A stretch of 64,000 bases of DNA from Rotaria socialis (Eukaryota; Rotifera; Eurotatoria; Philodinida; Philodinidae): contig CAJNYU010000609.1 in assembly GCA_905331475.1 (NCBI GenBank), positions 89,959 to 153,958 on the forward strand, written 5' to 3'. Made by a program: the position numbers and the translations under genes. Below the pieces are notes generated by a model. It had not been told where the DNA came from. It saw only the letters and a program-made list of their open reading frames with translations, and made no database searches. Shown piece after piece: positions 22,903-35,219 of this stretch (positions are counted from its first letter, which is position 1; every line of letters starts with the position of its first letter).

Positions 22903-25725
22903 ATGTACGTAAGCGTTGTATTTCTTCTTATTATTTCTAATCATATGTCATGGTGTCAATATGATCTAACCGATCTTGTATCAGGTACAAAAATGTCCGT
23001 TAAAGACGATATGTTTGCATCAGTATCCAACGCGTTTTCCAATTTTGCTGTACTAATGTATCCATTTAAAAATGCCAGCTCCGGAGGACAAAAACGATGT
23101 AACTTGCGATACAATACAACAGATCGTTATGTTCATAGTGTAGCCGTGGTAGGAATTTCTAAAAATAGTGCAAATGGCGATCAGTTTATGCTTGTTTTTG
23201 CTGCGGAAAAAATGTCGACCATGACTCCATATGTTTGCATTGGTGAGATCTCAAAATCTACATGCATTAATCACCTACAATGTACAGATGTTGCTCCAGC
23301 GGGATCTCCTCAACAATATTTTCTTATTGCGGTCGATTCGAATGGTACCTTTGCTTATGGATTCTCAAGTTCATTTGCATTTAAATTAGATATTTATGCC
23401 AATACAATGGTTTTGAATCTTACAACCAATGATATTTGGCCATCGCAAGGGTTCATTCCCCATGCTATCGATGTTGCTGATACATGGGCCGTTATTGCTG
23501 GCTATGGATATTCAGATGTAGTTAAAAAAGATTATGCAACTCTTGGATGTTTAATTGATCTTTCTGTTCTAACAAATGTGTCATGTTTAAATCTTACTTA
23601 CGAGACGACATATTTAATACCAAGTAATGTCGTTTCATATAATGAACTTTATGAATTATCGGTTTCTATACGTGGTCAAAAAATACTCGTTGGTGTACAA
23701 CGTCTTTCAACTTTCATCTGCATAGAAAAACAAAGGTCATCATTAAACGTTACTAATTCATATCAATTATCTTATCCGGATGCCACGTCATTTGGTCGTG
23801 TGGTTCAATGGGCAGATGATACAAGTATTGCTGTACTAGTTGACAATCCATATGTAACACCATGGTCTACATCAGAAATATTCGTTTATAGTGAACGTTC
23901 AGTAACGTTGACCACTCCTGTCTTCGCATTTCCCAACAGTCAACAAATATTGGGTAGCCGCTTATCAAGTCCGTCTTTTTCTCGATTTGGTATTACCAAT
24001 GGAGGCAATATGGCTATACTTACAGATACCGGTAATATTTTAGTTGTTCCTTTGGCACCTGCTGGTTACGTTTCAGCATGGGTCGATACCACAGCACTTA
24101 CATTCGTATTCTATTTTCGCCAACAGCTTTGCATCGGTGGGACCTATAAAAATCATTCGAGTTTAGGTTCCTGTCAAATATGTGGTCCGCGCACTATGAA
24201 TCCTGGCACGCTCCTCAGCGGAGTTCTTCAATGTATACCATGTTCGAATAGTTCATCAACTTCGCTCTGTCCACTGGCATCACTTGCCGATGTTGACTCA
24301 AGTAAAGTGCCATCGTATAGTCAAGCAGTTGCATATCCTGAAACCAGTGATACAACAGACATGGAAGATATTCTGCTGATAAATGTTTTTCAACTAAGTT
24401 CTGACTCACGTTGTTTAGTCATATCTCCTATATTCTGGACAATGATTACCATTGGTATATGTGTTTCGATTTTAGTCCTTATGGCTGCCATCAAACACTG
24501 TGGATGTGAAAATTTTACAAAATATAGAAAAAGAGCAAAGGAAATTTTCAAACATACGGATATAATTGGCGAGGGTGAAATGTGGGCTGGTGGACTAGCA
24601 ACATTGTCTATTTTTGTTCTCGTAGGCTTTTCCTATTGGTTTTCTGTGTCATTTATACGACGTTATCCAATTGAAGAAATTACTGGCCCAGCTACATTTG
24701 CCTGTGACCACTCATTGGTTAATGCGCAGTTTACAAGCGGACTTGAACTTCTTGCTACTCCTAAATCAGAAGAAGCTCAGCCACTTTTCGATCTACTCGA
24801 TGCGCAAACATTCTATTTAACTGTTGAACTAATTAATACTGGATTTCCATGTAATTCTATCACTGCACAAGAAAATCTTGTTAGCAGTAAATATCTTTCC
24901 TTAGCAATGAATTGTAGTCAGTCAATTCCAGACGCGATAACATCCGTTACATTACCGTTTCCGGGGCACGGAACAACTATTCAAGTCAATATGACTGGTC
25001 CCTATTGGATCGGTGCCGTTCGTTTGTGTATTCGAGGAAATAGCCATACAAATTCAAACATTGCATTACTTGAATTAGATTTTTGTCAATTTTATACAAC
25101 ACCAAATGAAGCTATTGGTAGAATAACTAGTATACCAATTTCATTCGTTAAAAACGTCAATATGACACATGCTTTGAGTGACTCAGACCCAAATATCTAT
25201 GATGGCATATGGATACCGACGTTTAGTAAAGTCGTATTATCGGACGAACCGTATTATGTTGAATTCGGTAATTATTTGCGTTATACTTCTTCGTTGACTG
25301 TCATTAAAATAGCGCTTGACGAACGTCCATTTTATATTAAAAATATCGAACAACCAATCGTTCGAATGGCTGAATTAGTTTTCAAAGCGATGCTGTTCAC
25401 TTCATTATGTATCGAATTATTTGCTTTTGCTTTTCTCATTATAAAACTGGTCATGATACCAGTAGTCCGATGGATTCTATTTTTATGGAAGATACTATAT
25501 TGGAAAATTTCGAAATCTGATATTCAAGATTCGTCGAGGGAATCTAAATTAAATTCAAGTTCATCTAATGGTAGTCAAAAGTTAATGTTGAAGTTGGCAA
25601 CTGATTTGACTATGGTTAACGAAACAGACACATCAATATCGTATCGACATCAAGAAGGCACGCAGAAGAAATATTCGATATCAAATATCGAATTGGATTC
25701 ATCAACGCTGATTAGTAGACTTTGA
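22903..25725 (+). CDS. Large multi-pass membrane protein, unknown function (940 aa)
   Basis: A single uninterrupted frame starts with a signal peptide (MYVSVVFLLIISNHMSWC). Residues about 20-405 form a large extracellular region with regularly spaced hydrophobic strands, possibly beta-propeller-like. A cysteine-rich segment at about 409-455 (CIGGTYKN, CQICG, CIPC, LC) resembles ephrin-receptor/GCC2-type modules. Membrane segments lie near 506-528 and 561-584, flanking a short basic loop, then a second extracellular region with many N-glycosylation sequons (about 585-820). The last hydrophobic stretch at about 823-868 may be one long or two short helices, and a Ser-rich cytoplasmic tail ends the protein. 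I do not recognise a named family. The architecture suggests a cell-surface receptor or adhesion protein. An AATAAA-like signal occurs about 65 bp after the stop. The absence of introns in a gene this long contrasts with its neighbours. Confidence 0.8.
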   Translation: MYVSVVFLLIISNHMSWCQYDLTDLVSGTKMSVKDDMFASVSNAFSNFAVLMYPFKNASSGGQKRCNLRYNTTDRYVHSVAVVGISKNSANGDQFMLVFAAEKMSTMTPYVCIGEISKSTCINHLQCTDVAPAGSPQQYFLIAVDSNGTFAYGFSSSFAFKLDIYANTMVLNLTTNDIWPSQGFIPHAIDVADTWAVIAGYGYSDVVKKDYATLGCLIDLSVLTNVSCLNLTYETTYLIPSNVVSYNELYELSVSIRGQKILVGVQRLSTFICIEKQRSSLNVTNSYQLSYPDATSFGRVVQWADDTSIAVLVDNPYVTPWSTSEIFVYSERSVTLTTPVFAFPNSQQILGSRLSSPSFSRFGITNGGNMAILTDTGNILVVPLAPAGYVSAWVDTTALTFVFYFRQQLCIGGTYKNHSSLGSCQICGPRTMNPGTLLSGVLQCIPCSNSSSTSLCPLASLADVDSSKVPSYSQAVAYPETSDTTDMEDILLINVFQLSSDSRCLVISPIFWTMITIGICVSILVLMAAIKHCGCENFTKYRKRAKEIFKHTDIIGEGEMWAGGLATLSIFVLVGFSYWFSVSFIRRYPIEEITGPATFACDHSLVNAQFTSGLELLATPKSEEAQPLFDLLDAQTFYLTVELINTGFPCNSITAQENLVSSKYLSLAMNCSQSIPDAITSVTLPFPGHGTTIQVNMTGPYWIGAVRLCIRGNSHTNSNIALLELDFCQFYTTPNEAIGRITSIPISFVKNVNMTHALSDSDPNIYDGIWIPTFSKVVLSDEPYYVEFGNYLRYTSSLTVIKIALDERPFYIKNIEQPIVRMAELVFKAMLFTSLCIELFAFAFLIIKLVMIPVVRWILFLWKILYWKISKSDIQDSSRESKLNSSSSNGSQKLMLKLATDLTMVNETDTSISYRHQEGTQKKYSISNIELDSSTLISRL

Positions 25726-25908
25726 TATAATCGGTTGAATGGTTACCGGCTTTTGTTTGCATTTGAGTATCAAGCTTTCTTTTCTTTGAAATAAATTTCA
25801 ATTGAATTTTACGATTACTTTTTACCATGAATAGCTCAAGGCAAGGTCATTCTCAATTGCTCAAATTCTCGGTTATACACACAAGAATTCAATCGTGAAT
25901 GTGTTTAC

Positions 25909-27191
25909 CACGGCTCCGCGCGGGACGGGATGGGACGAAAAAAATCGTCCCATGGGACCAGATCGAAAATTCAAAAATCAGAATTTTTCTTATAAAAATC
26001 AGAAAACGACCAGAAATTTTTTTAGGAATGTCAGAAGCTTATCAGAAAGATCAGTTTTTGTGATATAGCAACTTCTGTATTGATATCATGGCATTAAGTA
26101 CTTCATTACATTTTTTTTATTGACTAGTACTTTATTTTCAAAGTTTCATCACTATACAGATGAATATTTATCAATGAATAAGCAATCTTTACGAAAAATT
26201 TTCTTTTTTCTTTATTTTCCGAGACGATGCTGCTTTTGGTAATTAATGCACTTCGCTTTATGTCTCTTCAGAATCAAATTCAACTATATTAATATCATCT
26301 ATTAGATAATGTAATTTTTATTTGTAGAATGTTTCATAAGCGAGAATCTCGAAATCAAGAAAAAAAACATTATCAAATTCTAGTGCATCGCTGTAGCTGA
26401 AGTTTCCTATATAAATCAGAAATTACCATCGGATAATTGAGAAATAAAATTGACGCAATAAACATCCATAATAGTAATGTGTTATAATTATACTGAAGTA
26501 CACCCGCAAAACTGGGATGTGAAATATTTTCGAATTCGGAAAGAAATCAAAAGAAAGTATTAAAATCAGGAAAAGTCAGAATATAGTACGACAACCAAAA
26601 GATCAGAAGAAATTCTGAAAGGACTTCGAATTTCATAATTTTTCCTTACTTTTCGGAAGATCTGGCCACCCTGCATGGGACATCTCAATTATCATATATT
26701 CTATAAGACGTTAAGTTTATCCGAATGCTCATCTACCTACTAAAACTATGATGTCATATTATCGTTTCATATGTTCATAATTTTATTATTGTCAAGTTCA
26801 CAATTCTTTTTTTTTACTTTTACCATCAAAAATACATCGCTCTATGAATAAATACAAAATAGTACAAAATATGGCAATATAGAGAAAATTCAAGCGACGC
26901 AAAAAGATGAAAGTAGTGTTTTAGATAAAAAGAAACGATTCGAACAAAATAAATATTATTAAAAATATGGAAAAAATATTATTGTACATCATTGCACAAA
27001 CTTCATATTTTCCATAAACCGAATGAGTAGGATATTGTTGACTTGTTTTGATTGCACAGATGAGTGCAATATCTATGTCACAGTAATTGTATATCGCAAA
27101 AGTTTAGAGCATTTATCAAGCCATTTTCTGGAACGAGACGAAAATTTTTAGCCCCATGGGATGGGATAGTCCCGTCCCACGCAGAGCCCTG
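25909..27191. mobile_element. hAT-like non-autonomous DNA transposon (1283 bp including a nested insert)
   Basis: Terminal inverted repeats of 22 bp with three mismatches occur at 25909-25930 (CACGGCTCCGCGCGGGACGG) and 27170-27191 (reverse complement starts CAGGGCTCTGCGTGGGACGG). They are flanked by a perfect 8-bp direct repeat GTGTTTAC (25901-25908 and 27192-27199). Eight-bp duplications and CA(G)-starting termini are hAT hallmarks, and GTGTTTAC fits the nTnnnnAn target preference. No transposase frame is visible, so the copy must depend on another element. Without the nested insert it is about 560 bp. Confidence 0.85.
25959..26673. mobile_element. Second hAT-like element nested in the first (715 bp)
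   Basis: The direct repeat CATGGGAC occurs at 25951-25958 and 26674-26681. The insert begins CAGATCGAAAATTC, and its right end in reverse complement reads CAGGGTGGCCAGATCTTCCG. The left terminus therefore looks shortened by about 9 bp relative to the right one. No coding frame is seen. The interior has multiple CAGAAA/TCAGAA motifs near both ends, which may be subterminal transposase sites. Confidence 0.65.
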
Positions 27192-27921
27192 GTGTTTACA
27201 TCTTTTCTTATTCCAATTCTGCTGAAAGAAGATTGATTAGCGACGGTATCTTTTAAGGGTTCAATGGATGTTCGTTGTTCGATTCTTCTGTCAGGCGTGA
27301 TCAAACAATAGGTGTACTGCGCAATATAAGTCAATAAATAAGAAATGACCAGATCGAAAATAGTAAAAAAAATTCGATTAGTTTTTTGTTGATCAAAACT
27401 GTGAAAGAAAATATTAAACTTTGATTCTTAAGTGAGATTTTTCATTATGTTCGATCTAATAATAGCAACTCTTTCTCTCTCATGGTATTGTATCTTGATA
27501 TATAATTTCGACCGACCAGCATTACGAATAATAACATTAGAAAACTAACTATTCCAAAGGGAAAAGGCTTGGGTCTCAATCCTGCAGTTGTTCAAATATT
27601 TCCATTCGTTCGAAATCTTCTTAACTTTTATTTGTCTTTCTCAAAAGCGTTAATCATCGTGAACATATCATATTTATTACTCTAAATGATCTTTTATAAC
27701 AATATCGTCATTCTACTATCTCATTCCTATGAAAGACAGTAGTACTCTAGTCGTCAATGAAGATAAACAATCACTCGAAATAACGGGAGAAAAACCACAA
27801 TAATCATAACAATGTTTCAAATTTCGATATCACAATAACAAGAAGAACGATGTGAGAAGAAACAACAAAAAGAAAAAGGAAAGAAAACAAAGCAAAGCAA
27901 AGCAAATAAATCATAGCTAAT

Positions 27922-30662
27922 TTATTTTCCAATAGAAAATGATCGGCCAGTAGGATTATGTATAGGCAATGTTGTAGGCTCAATAACTGTCCATTCATAC
28001 CATACTTGAGATGATGAACAACAACGCCAAAAGTTAACTTTTATTTTCGAATTAGCTTGTAATGTCACCGGTTCCTAATAGGAGAAAAAATCTCGCATAA
28101 ATAAAATGTTGCATAAATCTAAATGATTTCTTACTCGAATCGGAAAAAACATTGGAAACCAACTTATTAGATTCTTTGAGTGTGTATTGGGTTCAATGCC
28201 TAGATGAACATATACAAAATAATCATTTCGATAAACCCTACGACTTACTAATAGTTATGTCTTTATACAATTTTGCTTCGAAAAAACCCGCTAAACCATG
28301 CATAGTACCTGTTGCTGGTATCGTGAATTCTACTTCCTCGTATCTTGAATTATCTATAGGAGCTAAAAAATAAAAATAAAAAGAGTAATAAAAACAAAAC
28401 AGCCGAAGACATTGTTTTTTTGTTTTCTTTTACTCGCAAAATTTGGATGTAAAAAAGTAAATAATGGTTTAGTTTCAGCCAAGAAAAAGCAATTATGTAA
28501 ATAAACAACGAACGGTGTTTCAAAATTAGCCTACATAGAAAAGTTTTTAAATATTTTTCTTTCATTAAATAAACATTTTCTTTACGTAATAAGGTTTATT
28601 GGCATCTCGGTTGTAAAGTAATTCTGAAAATATACGCGGTGATTGTACAGGACTGATAAATGAAGTGTAAGCATAAGGAATACTAATTCCATCGTCTAAA
28701 ATAATTCATACTGAAATTATCTATCTTAAGAACAAAATATTTTACCTTTTAAGTAACGTTGTGCTCCGTCCAAACATTCCGGTGATAGTTCATTATCACC
28801 AAATGAACCTAATAATTCACTAACCATAATATCAGCTTTACATTCTGGTTGCCATGAACGCATATCTTGATGAATGATCGTCACACGATCGGCCCATTCT
28901 TGTTTTTGAGCATAAAGACTACGGACAAAAGCAAGATTTTTGTAATCGATATATCCGAAAAAAAGTAAACTAACGAAATAATTGCCATAGGATTTTTCTC
29001 GACTGCATAAATATGTACTTTATATTTGGCTCGATCAGCTGCTTCAAGTGCTCGGTTAACTAATGGACCACGACCGGCACCGACAACCATAATGATTCTA
29101 AACAGAAATTTAATATTTTGAAAAATGACAAGTATGCTCCATCAAGCAATCAAGATTTGTTTTTAAATAAAGACGACTAATTTAACTATAATCAACGAAT
29201 TTCGAGTTCGGATAACCTCTTCGACGATTATATCATATATATTGTTGTAAGACTTACACAGTTGTTTTTGGATCATATCGTTCGATTAAGGCTTGATAAA
29301 CAGCCTTTATTAAAAACCAAAGAAACTATTTTTTCTAATAAAAGTTTTCACGAACTCTACCTTTTCATATTGAACATATTTTATTGGATCTTTCTCAAAT
29401 ATTTCATATGTACGTGATTCAAGATTATCAGCCAATGGTTGCAGTGGCACTTGTAGTCGATCTTCATAACCATGTGTAAATGCTTCAAGTACACGATTAG
29501 TCGGCTCTGTTTGCTAATATGAAAAATTAAAACGAAAATTTTGAATTCTTCTACAATTTTTATTATTTACGCGCGTGATATATTTAAGATATTGTAAATA
29601 AGGTTCGAATAGTGCTGAATCATTTGGATTAATACCTTTGATAATAAATTGAACTTTAAGCTAAATCAATAAAAAAAATCGGGAAATATTTAAATAAATC
29701 AAAAGCTTTACTTTAATTAATTTTATTATAAAAAGTTGATGAGCAGGTGAAAGAACGGGAAAACCTTTTGCATTCGTCGTAAAAATTTTTGTTGGTAATA
29801 TAACAGCTCGTACTGGTTCACCTAACCAACGTTTTTGAGCTTGTTCACTGGGTACATCAGCCGATAATTCTAACGCGAAACAAAGAAACGACAATTTTCA
29901 ATTAATAGATATGAAAAAAACTCATACCTAATACTGGATAAACTTTTCCATGGTAGTCTAGTAATTTATAGATTTTATTCCACCAAAGCCAAGGTTGCAA
30001 TTCTGCTTCACTGTCGTCATCAAAATTACCTGATGCACATGTTGGAAAAACAAACCAATACTAAAAGCAGATGCATCATGGATTTCGTTTTCTTAATTTT
30101 TCAAATAATATTCTTACAGCAAAATATAATGTATTCAGTGTACTAGCAGCAATACGAATTAGATTTGTACTATTTCCGTTTCGAATACGAATGATAACAC
30201 GTGCGACACTAAAATATTGAGCAGCAGCTAGCTCTTCTTGAAGTAACTAAATTAAAACAAATGAGAAAATAGTCGAAAACAGAATAACAATTTTATTGTA
30301 ACTACTTTCGTAGCTTTATTTCGTATATGAATATTTGATGAGTCAACATCAATAACATGTCGAATGAGAGCGACAAGTGCTGTTGACATATCAGCACTTT
30401 CGCCAACGCCTTTTAATCGACTGGCGATTGCTGGCCATGTTGATTGTTTTGATCCATAGTTGGTCAATAGATCTGTTCCGTATTGTTTACGAATAATTGG
30501 TACTACAAGAAAGTCATATCTTAAAAGAAAAACCACGACAAATATTGATAGAAGTTCAAGAGGAAAATTTTACTTTTGTGATGAAGCAAGTGTCAATGCA
30601 TCTTTGACACTTCGTACTTTGGTAAACTCGATGCCTACTGAAGGAGCCGATTGTGTGGACAT
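27922..30662 (-). CDS. PRMT5: Protein arginine methyltransferase 5 (615 aa, 15 exons)
   Basis: Exons in order: 30662-30574, 30519-30306, 30246-30118, 30060-29928, 29869-29712, 29660-29571, 29513-29361, 29304-29258, 29097-28975, 28918-28746, 28695-28586, 28530-28434, 28362-28249, 28199-28135, 28074-27922. All phases agree and the total is 1848 nt; human PRMT5 is 637 aa. The N-terminal TIM-barrel part includes YDFLVVPI and [14 protein letters not shown]. The SAM-binding motif VVGAGRGPL is at about 342-350, and YAVEKNP follows. The double-E loop [11 protein letters not shown] has both catalytic glutamates (Glu413, Glu422). [11 protein letters not shown] keeps the PRMT5-type Phe linked to symmetric dimethylation. 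The C-terminal beta-barrel ends [12 protein letters not shown]. The enzyme makes symmetric dimethylarginine on Sm proteins and histones, usually with MEP50 (not in this window). Most introns are 46-60 bp. Confidence 0.97.
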
Positions 30663-31143
30663 TATTTTTTCGGTATTATACTTCAAAAAGATATAAAAGA
30701 ATAATACGATAAAAAAAAAGAAATCCTTTCAATATAAATCTAAAACAAACAAATATACTAGAAGAATTTCAGTATCTTTTTCTCGCTGACTGAAATCGTT
30801 TTTCTCGCTTTAAAGATCGATTCGTCTTTAAAATAATCATTTCATTCGACTCGATTGTACCTCCCTACGATAGATGTCACATCTTGTCATGCAATGATTA
30901 ATTACTTTGAAATAAAATGAAAATAAACTATTTTTTTTCCGATCATAACTAGAAGAAGAATAGAAAAATAAAACTCACTTTTGATAGAAATTGAACGAAA
31001 TAGTGACATTTATTAGCCAATCAAAATTTACTTATCATAACTTGACGTAGCAAAAAAAATACAATTGTTTATTTCTTCTTGTTATTCTTCACTCACCTTA
31101 GCTATGTAGATTTTCCATTTGATAAGATTAAAAAAGCAACAGG
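30663..31143. promoter_or_regulatory. Bidirectional intergenic region between PRMT5 and the USP gene
   Basis: Only 481 bp separate the PRMT5 start codon (minus) from the USP start codon (plus). The interval is A/T-rich with repeated TTTCTCGCT and GATTCGT-like words around 30780-30830. A shared promoter is likely by arrangement, but no specific factor site or TATA box can be asserted. Confidence 0.5.
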
Positions 31144-34100
31144 ATGGTACAGCATTGTGTCAACGCTGCTAGTACGGATTTTTCTTCTTATAATTCCAAA
31201 ACTCAGCGTGATGCTATTGATGTTGTCGGCAGGTAAAACAATATTTTTTCAAATATTAAATTTGAGGGCGTGATTAATTCTGTTCTTCAATTCGAATAGT
31301 AAATCATCGTCAATAACCAATGCACTTGATCATCATATTCGTACAGTGGGTTCAATGCATGCTGGCTCGATTGATTTTGTTTCAAATGTTTTACCAATTC
31401 AAGCACAATCTTCATCGTCGTCGACATCCACCGAGCAACTACCGCCAGATCCGAATGCATGCTATAAAACTAATACAACTGCTTCTCTGACATCATCATC
31501 CGGTTATGAATCAGTCTTATCACGTTCTTCAAAATCGCATAAATCATTATTTTTTCGTCTTAAACGTTTAATTAATTTTTCTTCAACAAAAAAGTCTTCG
31601 GATTATCCTATATCGACAATAACCGATTATAGTGATCAAAATAATTCGAATTCACCTTTTCTATCATTCTGTAATCCGATGGCGACATCAAAAATGAATC
31701 ATCCTCATCCAACAAGACAAAATTCATTAACACGACTGGACATCAAACGAAAATCATCTCGACGAACATTACCGCCAGCTTCACAACATATTCCTTTTCT
31801 ATATGGACTTAAAAATTGTGGTAATACATGGTAAGAAAAATATTTTTTGGTTAGCTTGGCGTGCTATATATATATATATATAATGAATATATAAAAACAA
31901 GCGAGTTTCCCCGAACGATCAATCATCATCAAAAAAAATAGCTCAAGTTCTTTCGAAATTTTCACCTTTTATATTTTATTGCGCATGTTAACTTGAACTA
32001 ATTTGTTTTTTTTCTCTTTTGTAATCGTGAATACGCTATGCTTGTCAAGAAAATGTCTCTTCTTTTAGTTATATTAATGCGATTGTTCAATGCTTATGTC
32101 ACACAGAACAATTAGCATTGTATATTCTTCGAAAAACTTATGAACATGATATGCGTAATATTAAAAATGCCATAGGTGATTATCCAAATTCGTCTCAACC
32201 ATCTACCGGCTTTAAGGTCACAAAAACATTTGTACAAATATTTCAAGCACTATGGAACAATTCATCAAATACAACTTCAAAATTATTATATGACTTTAAA
32301 TCGATTCTCTCAAATTTGAATAAACAATATTCCGGCAATGAGCAAAATGATGCCCAAGAATTTTCATTATTTCTTATTAATACAATTCACGATGAATTAA
32401 ATTTAGCCAATGCTCAAAGACAAAGGCAGAAATCTAAGGTAAACTATTAATTGAATGAAATATAGACGATAAATTACTGACTATTTAGAATTCATTTTCT
32501 TCGACAATTGCATCATCCTCCATAGCTTCATCCGAATTAGCTCATCGAGCTTGGTCGGAATATAGTGATGCTAATCTAAGTATTATAACTTCAACATTCA
32601 GTGCTCAACTTCATTCAACTCTACGTTGTAATCAATGTAAACAAGAGAGTAAAACGTTTGAACCCTACCTATTATTATCATTGCCAATCCCACAAAAAAT
32701 TATCAAGCCTGTTTTCGTTACTGTCGTTTTTCTCAATCAATCACCAAAACAATTACAAATCGGTTTATGCTTACCTGTAACAAATACTGTTAAAGACGTG
32801 CGAGAAGCCATAGCTCAACAGTCAAATCTTGACCCAAACGATGTAAGTTTTCAGTTTTGAAATAATAAGGATTGTATGGTTTAAATCAACAAACCGAATA
32901 CATGGAGCTTAGCAGAGAACGGCTTCCTCTATCTAAATGATGCATTTCTAAGCAAATTCTATTGCGTAGCTTCGAGAGTGAAAATAAACTCCTTTATTCA
33001 TATTTCAGAATTACCCAGTAGTATTTCTAAAATAGATGTATTATTACGTAGAGGATATCTACATATATTTTGTGACACGAATGAAAAATCGCATTGATAC
33101 TTTTGTATTTACACTTCAGAATTTTGAATAATTTTATTGATCTTCGCCTACAGATCATAATTGAAAGTCAAAATCAAGGACATTTTTACGATTGATCTTT
33201 CTTTTTCATTTAGCTTGTACTCATTGAAATTCAACAAAATGGATTTTCTCAAGTTTTTCATGATACCGAACCGATTAATCGTCTTACAGATGATGTTTAT
33301 GCGATACAATTTCCTTCGTCGAATTCAGAAAGTATTGAACATGTTGCATCAACGACGGATGATGCACCTCCAGCTTACGTTAATCTACTTGTTCTTAATC
33401 GTGTACGATATAGTACTGGTCGTTCTGAAAGATTTGGTGCACCGATAGGTAACAAATAAAATAATATACTCGTTCATTTAAAACAGAAGTTTTTCTTTTG
33501 TTTAGTTGTTCGTGTTCCTCGTCAATCAAATTATCGTGTGTTACAATTATTAATAATAAAAGCGGCACGTTCATTGATTCGTGAAGAAGTTATGGAACAT
33601 GCTCAAACCTATGTTGTTTTTCAATTAACACTTGTTGATCAATATCAGTCAACATCATTCGGAACCGTTAAACAAGAATATTCTATTCCTTATGGTGTAC
33701 AATTACCACTTTTTCTTGAAAAAACTGTCGAAATTCTTGATGCTTATGATGGTCCTGGTATAGGACCATCACATTTACAAGTCTATGCGAATTGGAATGA
33801 GAAACATGTAGGAGAATTTTTATCGAAATGGCCCTATAGTGATGATAAACCAGATATACATCAGTCCGTTACACATGCCCGTGCAACATTACATCAACCA
33901 TCATCATCGTTGATTTCATTAGCAGATTGTTTTTCTTTATTTACACAATCGGAAAGTTTAAATTATGTAAGAAGAATAATTGAATTTTTCATGATAAAAG
34001 GTTTGATATTCAAATTTAGGATGATGCATGGATGTGTAGTCATTGCCGTCGTAAAGAAAATGGTACAGTAAAACATTTAAAAATTTGGACAACACCTTCT

Positions 34101-35219
34101 GTTTTAATAATACATTTGAAACGTTTTTGTCAAACAAAAGTATCAAATTCAAAATTAACTTATCCAGTGCAGTTTCCACTTTCCAATCTTAATATTAAAC
34201 GATTCTTATCAACAAATAGAAATCTAACAGACAATGACGAAGATGATGAAAATGAAATAGATGATGAACAAGAAGATTCTATTGAAAATCAAGATGAAAA
34301 ACAATATGGACTCTATGATCTTTTTGCAGTTTGTAATCATCGTGGTAGTATGTCAAATGGACATTATACTGGTATGATTTTTATGTTGCATTGAAAGGCA
34401 ATGACAATAGAATTTACTATGTAGACTGTACTACTGTAAACAATAGAAAGAAAAAGGATTTTGAAAGATATTTATGAGTCTAATGCAAGTAGGAAACAAC
34501 TGATTAATAAGATAAATGCTATGCCAATTTTTGAGAATAAAATTTTTCCTTAATTCAATAAATAAAATCTTATTTGAAAAAGTAACTCTACTTTTTCATT
34601 GGGTATATATCTCTTCGATTAAATATTGTATATTTCTATTTAAGCTTATTGCAAAAATCCAATAACAGACAAATGGTTTTGCTATGATGATCATCTTGTT
34701 TCTGAATTAGATCCGTCTCGTGTATGTACACCTGATGCATATATATTGTTTTATAAACGTCGTGATACACCACTATCTCAACCCACACAGCCCATTCCAA
34801 AATCTTTACCGATACAACAACAGGATCATATTGATTCAATTGTTAATGATTTTGATGAACATTTAAATCTTGATCAATCATGTCCAGTAGAAAATACAAA
34901 GCATCATGATATTGTACAAGCACCATCCCCATTGCCACGAAAATTATTAACACCATTATCTTCAGCAGTATCTGACGATGAATGCTCACGACCACCTTGT
35001 CCGATGCCGCGAACGCTTATATCAAAGCATGAAGTACATACGATGTCTCAACCAATATCATCTGACCAACAACCAACGGTTAATTCTATTCCATCATCTG
35101 AACCATTAATTGATTTTAATACAGAGAGAATAAGTCCATGGAGTCGTTTTAATAACCATCGATATTCTAGAGATGAACTAGAGAGTAATGTAGTCTATCA
35201 TGCAAAAATATTAAGATAG
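31144..35219 (+). CDS. Ubiquitin-specific protease, USP31/USP43-like (988 aa, eight exons)
   Basis: Exons: 31144-31232, 31300-31830, 32069-32438, 32489-32842, 33214-33448, 33506-33966, 34020-34371, 34645-35219. All are GT-AG and in phase, totalling 2967 nt. The ATG at 31144 is the first after an in-frame TAA. A Ser-rich N-terminus precedes the peptidase C19 domain. The Cys box is GLKNCGNTC-YINAIVQCL with Cys207, whose codon is split by an intron. QNDAQEFSLFL follows, and zinc-knuckle pairs lie at Cys377/Cys380 (RCNQC) and Cys686/Cys689 (MCSHC). The His box SNGHYTAYC contains His795, and KWFCYDDHLV contains the third catalytic acid near Asp812/813. An insert with a VTVVFLNQ/LVLIEIQQNG ubiquitin-like character sits between the zinc pairs, as in USP31/43. 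The C-terminal tail is Pro/Ser-rich and disordered. It presumably removes ubiquitin from cytosolic or nuclear substrates. Confidence 0.93.
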
